From assembly GCA_051007175.1 (NCBI GenBank), contig JBPCSL010000012.1, positions 1 through 11,488 of the forward strand: a stretch of DNA of 11,488 nt. Reading direction: 5' to 3'. Made by a program: the position numbers and the translations under genes. This document shows, piece after piece, positions 6,076 to 11,488 of the stretch. Every line of letters starts with the position of its first letter. Position 1 is the first letter of the stretch. Below the pieces are notes generated by a model, which made no database searches, was not told where the DNA came from, and was given only the letters and a program-made list of their open reading frames with translations. The DNA is from Mxb001 sp051007175 (GTDB lineage: Bacteria; Actinomycetota; Actinomycetes; S36-B12).

Positions 6076-7320
6076 TCAGTACTCCTGCACCCCTTCGGCC
6101 TGCAGCTTCTTCAGCACGGCCGGATCCTGGGCGTCGAGCCATTTCACCAGGTCGGCGTTGGAGACGAACTGCACGTCGGGATACATCGCCTTGGCGTCGA
6201 TGATGAAGCGGGTCAGCGCATTCTGGTAGGCGCCGCACGCCCAGGTGTTGAAGTGGTTACCGAAGAAGAAGGGCGCGCGATTGCCGTTGTAGACCGCGCC
6301 GAGCGCCGCCATGAGCGAGTCGTACGTCGACTGCTCGATCTTGTCGCACGTGGCCTGGTCGGCCTGCTGCTGGCAGTCATTCTGCGCGCAGAGGAAGTTG
6401 TAGTCCATCGACAGGTTGGAGGTGTCGTAGCCGACGACCTTCATCGTCTGCAGCGGGAACTCCCACAGCCCGTAATCGTTCTTCGACGGCCACTGGAGCA
6501 TCCCCGGATTGGACGCGTCGTAGGTGAAGCCGTTCTCGGCGAAGATCGGGTACATCACGTCACGCTGGCCTTCGAGGCACGGCGTACGCGCTCCCTGCAT
6601 GACACTGTGATTGAAGGGCAGCGGCGTCGGATTGGTCACCCCGTTGTTCGCCGCCCAGTTGTCCATGAAGCCGATGTCCTGCTGGAACTCGCTCTGCCAC
6701 TCTGCAGTGCCCCACGAGTTCACGGAGCCATCGTTGGGCTCGCACCAGTGGCCGAGGAAGTGGGTGCCGATTTCGTGGCCCTTGTTGTAGGCCTCGGTGT
6801 AGTTGGCGATGCGCTGCACGACCTCCTGCGCATCATCGGCGAAGCCGATGGCCGACGACCCGGCATCGCGGCCGGGGGTCTCGTAGAGGTAGCGCTGCGC
6901 CTCCGGCAGCAGGCACAGGCCCGAGACGAAGAACGTGAACTTCGCGCCCACCTGGTCGGCCGTGTCGAGGTAGTGGCGGATGATGTCGTTGCTGCAGGAG
7001 CCGTCGAAGGAGATGACGACGAACTGCGGGGGCTTCTCGCCCGGGGCGAGCTTCGTGACCGGGAAGTCCGGCTGCGGCATGTTGACCGCCGACACCCCGC
7101 CGCCGTCGCCCATGACCTGCCCGACCTCGGCCGAGGCCGACGGAGTCGCGGAATCCGAGCCCGCGTCAGCGGATGCGGACGAGGACTCGGTGGACGAGGG
7201 CGAGGCGCTCGAGCCGGAGGCCGTGGGGGCGGACGACGACCCCGGGAGGACCGCGCCCAGCACGAGCCCGAGGGCCGCGGCGAGCGCGAGCAGGAGCGGA
7301 ACGAGGACGCGGGGACGCAC
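6076..7320 (-). CDS. Secreted CE4/NodB-like polysaccharide deacetylase
   Basis: A 414-aa exported protein. Residues 1-24 form a signal peptide or signal anchor (basic MRPR, then a Leu/Ala core) with no lipobox Cys. A Ser/Ala-rich linker covers about 28-65. The catalytic region follows the NodB order: SFDG (104-107) in place of TFDD, KFTFF (127-131), GHEIGTH-FLG-H with metal-ligand candidates His187 and His191, and ARTPC (244-248) in place of RxPY. Later come YDASNPG (267-273), LSMDYN (303-308) and GNHFNTW (354-360). This combination is that of a divergent actinobacterial deacetylase family, so the missing second Asp may be a family trait. Eight cysteines (109, 136, 193, 248, 311, 316, 325, 362) suggest disulphides. 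GTG 7320 has a GGAGG site (7329-7325) 4 nt upstream. Likely substrate is a cell-wall or extracellular acetylated polysaccharide; not provable here. Confidence 0.85.
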   Translation of the reverse strand: MRPRVLVPLLLALAAALGLVLGAVLPGSSSAPTASGSSASPSSTESSSASADAGSDSATPSASAEVGQVMGDGGGVSAVNMPQPDFPVTKLAPGEKPPQFVVISFDGSCSNDIIRHYLDTADQVGAKFTFFVSGLCLLPEAQRYLYETPGRDAGSSAIGFADDAQEVVQRIANYTEAYNKGHEIGTHFLGHWCEPNDGSVNSWGTAEWQSEFQQDIGFMDNWAANNGVTNPTPLPFNHSVMQGARTPCLEGQRDVMYPIFAENGFTYDASNPGMLQWPSKNDYGLWEFPLQTMKVVGYDTSNLSMDYNFLCAQNDCQQQADQATCDKIEQSTYDSLMAALGAVYNGNRAPFFFGNHFNTWACGAYQNALTRFIIDAKAMYPDVQFVSNADLVKWLDAQDPAVLKKLQAEGVQEY

Positions 7321-7457
7321 AGGACCTCCGGGGGTGGGCTATCTCTTCCCCATAGTGACGCATCGGGGCCCGGGAAGGCTCCCCGTGACGCGCGGGAAGC
7401 CTCCACGAGGCAATCCCCGGCCGACTACCGTGGCCCATGTCACAGGAGGAGGACGAC
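7321..7457. promoter_or_regulatory. Divergent control region between deacetylase and acsA
   Basis: The region holds the deacetylase ribosome binding site (7325-7329), a direct repeat GGGAAGGCTCC (7372-7382) / GGGAAGCCTCC (7394-7404) with one mismatch and 22-bp spacing, the acsA -10-like box TACCGT (7426-7431) and the acsA Shine-Dalgarno AGGAGGAGG (7444-7452). The repeat lies on one helix face, so it could be an operator acting on either gene. No GlxR/CRP-type TGTGA-N6-TCACA palindrome was seen. Confidence 0.5.
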
Positions 7458-9425
<1,968 letters not shown>

Positions 9426-9435
9426 TCCCCAGCCC

Positions 9436-9468
9436 ATGAGCGTCGACCAGTGGGATGTTGCTTCCTAG
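9436..9468 (+). other. Ten-codon mini ORF after acsA, possible gene remnant
   Basis: ATG 9436 opens MSVDQWDVAS and stops at TAG 9466-9468, just before the stop of the convergent secreted gene. It may be a remnant start of a gene cut by the low-GC insertion, or chance. There is no clear ribosome binding site and no terminator hairpin in the 44-bp gap. Confidence 0.2.
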
Positions 9469-9469
9469 A

Positions 9470-10420
9470 TCATGCGAAGAAGGGGCAGAAACCTGTTGCG
9501 TCCGGTGGCTGCCCTCCTGCGCACCATGCCCCGATCCCGAAGTACCAGTTGAAGATTGCCCCGTTCGTGCTGCGTTGGAATGACTCAACTAGGTAGATGT
9601 ATCCATGGTCATACATTTCCGGCGGATACAAGTAAACTGCGGTTGGCCCATAGGTGCCGTTCGGAGCCCAGAAGACATCTCCGCACATTCCACTGAAGGA
9701 GTGCCGCCCCTCCTTGTAGAAATCCAGGCCGAACACGGGCAGGCTCGGGCATTCCGTGGCAATCCCGTCCTTCACGGTTACCCAGGCGATTGACGCGGTG
9801 TAGTTGCCCGTCACAGTGGCTTGGATGCCCACGTTGTTGGAGGCCATGCTGATGGGCAGGCTCAAGGGGTAAGAATCGTCGGCCGACCGCACGAATTGCT
9901 GCACGGCCGGGGCCGGGCGCGCGATGTTCACCGTGAAATTCGGCATTGTCTGCGGCAGGGGGCTCAGGACTTTCGCGAGGAAGGAAAGCTGTCCCGTCGC
10001 GCTCACACGGGGCTTGGCAATATGGCCGAGGACGAAGGTCGGACTGCTTTCGCCCGGCTTCACATAGGTCAACGTCGTCAGGGAACGCGTTCCGTCTCGA
10101 TGGCCAAGCCTTCCCCATGCAGCCACCAGGGCCTTGGGGGAGAACTTCCCGATGGAGAGTTCCCTGCCGACCTCCCCCATCCACGAGACGGCGGCGCGCT
10201 TCGGCAGTACGACCCGGTAGAGGCCGGCTCCCTTCCGGACAGTCATGGCGGAGCCGTTCTCAATCCGGACCAAGGCGTGCCCGGACGGCTGCACCCGGGC
10301 CGGCGCACCCTGGGAGGCTGCCGCCGACCACATGTCAGGGGCGGCTTGCACAACTGGCGCGAACATAAGGCCGGCCACAATCGCACTGGCGGCGACTCCG
10401 GCAATGACGGGAGCCTTCAT
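9470..10420 (-). CDS. Secreted protein of unknown function, lower GC than neighbours
   Basis: I do not recognise this 316-aa protein. It has a clear Sec signal peptide (MKAP, hydrophobic core to about residue 20, likely cleavage after VVQA at 27) and no other membrane helix, so it is exported. The mature part has an N-terminal half (about 45-180) and a C-terminal half rich in aromatic residues and Gly (about 230-316). Four cysteines, all late (C224, C246, C300, C312), suggest two disulphides. No catalytic motif is evident. ATG 10420 has AAGGAG (10430-10425) 4 nt upstream, better than TTG 10435. Base composition is unlike the neighbours: 31/60 G+C at 9601-9660 and 29/60 at 9541-9600, against about 70% for the window. 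That suggests recent transfer into the gap between acsA and nhaA. It could be an effector, inhibitor or surface protein, but nothing decides this. Confidence 0.78.
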   Translation of the reverse strand: MKAPVIAGVAASAIVAGLMFAPVVQAAPDMWSAAASQGAPARVQPSGHALVRIENGSAMTVRKGAGLYRVVLPKRAAVSWMGEVGRELSIGKFSPKALVAAWGRLGHRDGTRSLTTLTYVKPGESSPTFVLGHIAKPRVSATGQLSFLAKVLSPLPQTMPNFTVNIARPAPAVQQFVRSADDSYPLSLPISMASNNVGIQATVTGNYTASIAWVTVKDGIATECPSLPVFGLDFYKEGRHSFSGMCGDVFWAPNGTYGPTAVYLYPPEMYDHGYIYLVESFQRSTNGAIFNWYFGIGAWCAGGQPPDATGFCPFFA

Positions 10421-10443
10421 GGCACTCCTTCGCAAGAACTAGG

Positions 10444-10472
10444 AGGATCGAGACGTGGCGCGAATTGGTCAA
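10444..10472 (-). promoter_or_regulatory. Candidate promoter of the low-GC secreted gene
   Basis: On the minus strand TTGACC (10472-10467) and GATCCT (10449-10444) are separated by 17 bp. The -35 is close to consensus and the -10 is weak. The start site would be near 10437, giving a leader of about 17 nt that contains the AAGGAG ribosome binding site. Confidence 0.4.
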
Positions 10473-10587
10473 GGGCGTCGCGCGGAGCCTAGAAGTACGG
10501 GGCCTTCCGTGCAACACATCTAGAGCCGACCGACGAGCCTCCGAGGGAGTTGTCCGCGGTGCACGAATCCGGATCCGAATCCCGCGG
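10473..10587. other. Intergenic stretch with nothing assignable
   Basis: I find no coding region with supportive codon use, no tRNA and no hairpin terminator. CTAG words, rare in this GC range, occur at about 10490 and 10517, and a short palindrome CGGATCCG lies near 10570. The boundary of the lower-GC segment probably falls here. Confidence 0.5.
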
Positions 10588-10707
10588 ATGACGGCGACGG
10601 GACGCTCCCATGCTCACACCCCCACGGCGCTGGGCTTCACCCAGAAGGCCAAGGAGGGCAACATCACCCGCGCCGCCCGAGACGACGAGTTAGGCTGGAC
10701 GTGGTGA
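10588..10707 (+). CDS. Possible 39-aa small protein or gene remnant
   Basis: ATG 10588 to TGA 10705-10707 encodes 39 residues, with the middle reading TALGFTQKAKEGNITRAARD. In the 21 consecutive codons from residue 10 to 30 every third base is G or C, the pattern of real coding sequence in this genome, yet no Shine-Dalgarno precedes the ATG. One TTA codon near the end is unusual. Its stop overlaps the next small ORF as GTGA (10704-10707). It may be a small protein, or the 3' remnant of a gene lost when the low-GC segment arrived. Confidence 0.3.
   Translation: MTATGRSHAHTPTALGFTQKAKEGNITRAARDDELGWTW
10691..10696 (+). promoter_or_regulatory. Candidate -10 box (TAGGCT) upstream of the nhaA leader ORF
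   Basis: TAGGCT fits TANNNT and lies 4 nt before GTG 10701 and 7 nt before GTG 10704, so a leaderless leader peptide is possible. CACTGT at 10731-10736 is an alternative -10 for nhaA. No -35 is evident for either. Confidence 0.3.
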
Positions 10708-10760
10708 GCCGGGAAGCCTGGTCGGCGTGTCACTGTCGCGCGCCGAAGGGGACTGAGTGA
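10704..10760 (+). CDS. Possible leader peptide coupled to nhaA
   Basis: GTG 10704 (or GTG 10701) opens an 18-19 codon ORF reading SREAWSACHCRAPKGTE, ending at TGA 10758-10760. That stop overlaps the nhaA start as GTGA (10757-10760). The nhaA ribosome binding site lies inside it, so translation of the leader could govern access to nhaA. Support is positional only. Confidence 0.3.
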   Translation: MSREAWSACHCRAPKGTE

Positions 10761-11488
10761 ACGCCGAGACCAGCCACGAGATCTTCGAGCGGCCTTCCCT
10801 GTCCGAGCGCGTGTGGCTGCTGCGCGCGCTGCGCGGCGAGACCATCGGCGGCGTCCTGCTGCTCCTCGCGGCTGTCATCGCGATCGCCTGGGCGAACTCA
10901 CCGTGGGGTGATGCCTACGCCGCCCTCGGCGAGTTCGAGGTGGGCCCGTCCGCGCTCGGCCTGCACCTGAGCCTGGCGACCTGGGCGGCCGACGCCCTCC
11001 TCGCTGTCTTCTTCTTCGTCGCGGGGCTGGAGCTCAAGCACGAGTTCACCCACGGGACGCTGTCGAAGCCCGCCCAGGCAGCCGTGCCCATCGCCGCAGC
11101 GCTCGGCGGCATGATCCTGCCGGCCGCGATCTTCACCGTCATCGTCATGACGTCGGGGGATCGCAGCGGGCTCGTCGGCTGGGCCGTGCCGATGGCCACC
11201 GACATCGCCTTCGCGCTCGCGGTCCTCGCGGTCGTCGGTCGGGGACTGCCCATCGCCCTGCGGGCCTTCCTCCTCACCCTCGCGGTCGTCGACGACCTCG
11301 GGGCGATCACGATCATCGCGATCTTCTACTCGAAGGGCTTCTCCCTTCCGTACTTCCTGCTCGCCGTGGGCCTGCTCGCGGTCTACTGGCTGCTCCAGCG
11401 CCGCCGAGTGCGCAGCCCGTGGATCTACGTGCCCCTCGTCATCGTTGTGTGGTGGGCCGTCTTCTCCAGCGGCATCCATGCGACTGTC
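10757..11488 (+). CDS. nhaA: NhaA family Na+/H+ antiporter, N-terminal part
   Basis: Electrogenic Na+/H+ antiporter of the cytoplasmic membrane, used for sodium and pH homeostasis. The gene runs off the right edge after 244 codons; the family is usually about 390 aa or more. GTG 10757 is preceded by GAAGGGG (10745-10751) with 5 nt spacing. Visible family features: first helix about 31-48, FFFVAGLELKHEF (85-97), the ATDIAFAL segment with Asp149 corresponding to E. coli Asp133, LAVVDDLGAI with Asp179-Asp180 corresponding to the ion-binding pair Asp163-Asp164, and a final SGIHATV. All checked residues are intact, so it is probably functional; the distal essential Lys is outside the window. acsA and nhaA lie on the same strand, and the secreted orphan gene sits between them on the opposite strand. 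Confidence 0.94.
   Translation, partial: MNAETSHEIFERPSLSERVWLLRALRGETIGGVLLLLAAVIAIAWANSPWGDAYAALGEFEVGPSALGLHLSLATWAADALLAVFFFVAGLELKHEFTHGTLSKPAQAAVPIAAALGGMILPAAIFTVIVMTSGDRSGLVGWAVPMATDIAFALAVLAVVGRGLPIALRAFLLTLAVVDDLGAITIIAIFYSKGFSLPYFLLAVGLLAVYWLLQRRRVRSPWIYVPLVIVVWWAVFSSGIHATV

Noticed and set aside
9426..9469. Bidirectional terminator between acsA and the secreted gene
   Set aside because: Only a 4-bp CCCA/TGGG pairing could be found, too weak to call.
10560..10585. Palindrome CGGATCCG within GAATCCGGATCCGAATC
   Set aside because: Too short and without a paired site or nearby promoter to support an operator.

Overview
The window is about 70% GC, and nearly every long open frame has antisense shadow frames, as expected for a high-GC actinobacterium. 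Gene content and order also point to Actinomycetota: a TadB/TadA/Ssd-like Tad cluster divergent from a HAD phosphatase, as in the Rv3658c-Rv3661 block of Mycobacterium tuberculosis, with an acetyl-CoA synthetase nearby. An Actinomyces-like relative is possible, but I cannot fix the genus.

Layout. (1) Positions 1-2423, minus strand: a tightly overlapping operon of an ssd/CpaE-like gene, a tadA-like secretion ATPase and a tadB-like membrane gene cut off by the window edge. (2) 2540-4335, plus strand: a HAD-IB phosphatase with a C-terminal membrane anchor, overlapping by ATGA a FUSC-type membrane protein, followed by a 24-bp-period repeat. (3) 4419-5324, plus strand: a membrane-anchored protein of unknown function, converging at a shared CTAG with (4) 5321-7320, minus strand: a secreted CE4-like polysaccharide deacetylase followed by a degenerate Fic-fold protein. 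(5) 7458-9425, plus strand: acetyl-CoA synthetase (acsA), divergent from the deacetylase. (6) 9470-10420, minus strand: a lower-GC secreted protein I do not recognise. (7) 10421-10756: a mostly non-coding stretch with two possible small ORFs leading into (8) nhaA, a Na+/H+ antiporter cut off by the right edge.

How they work together. The Tad-like genes would form an envelope secretion or pilus motor. The deacetylase acts outside the membrane, and acsA activates acetate. It is tempting to link deacetylase and acsA through acetate, but only their divergent arrangement supports this.

The least explained parts are the Fic-like protein, which has lost its catalytic His but kept its inhibitory motif; the low-GC secreted orphan between acsA and nhaA; a recurring TACYGTG box 5-6 nt before three possible starts; and the chain of GTGA-overlapping small ORFs before nhaA. 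No CRISPR array, tRNA, rRNA, transposase or integrase was seen.
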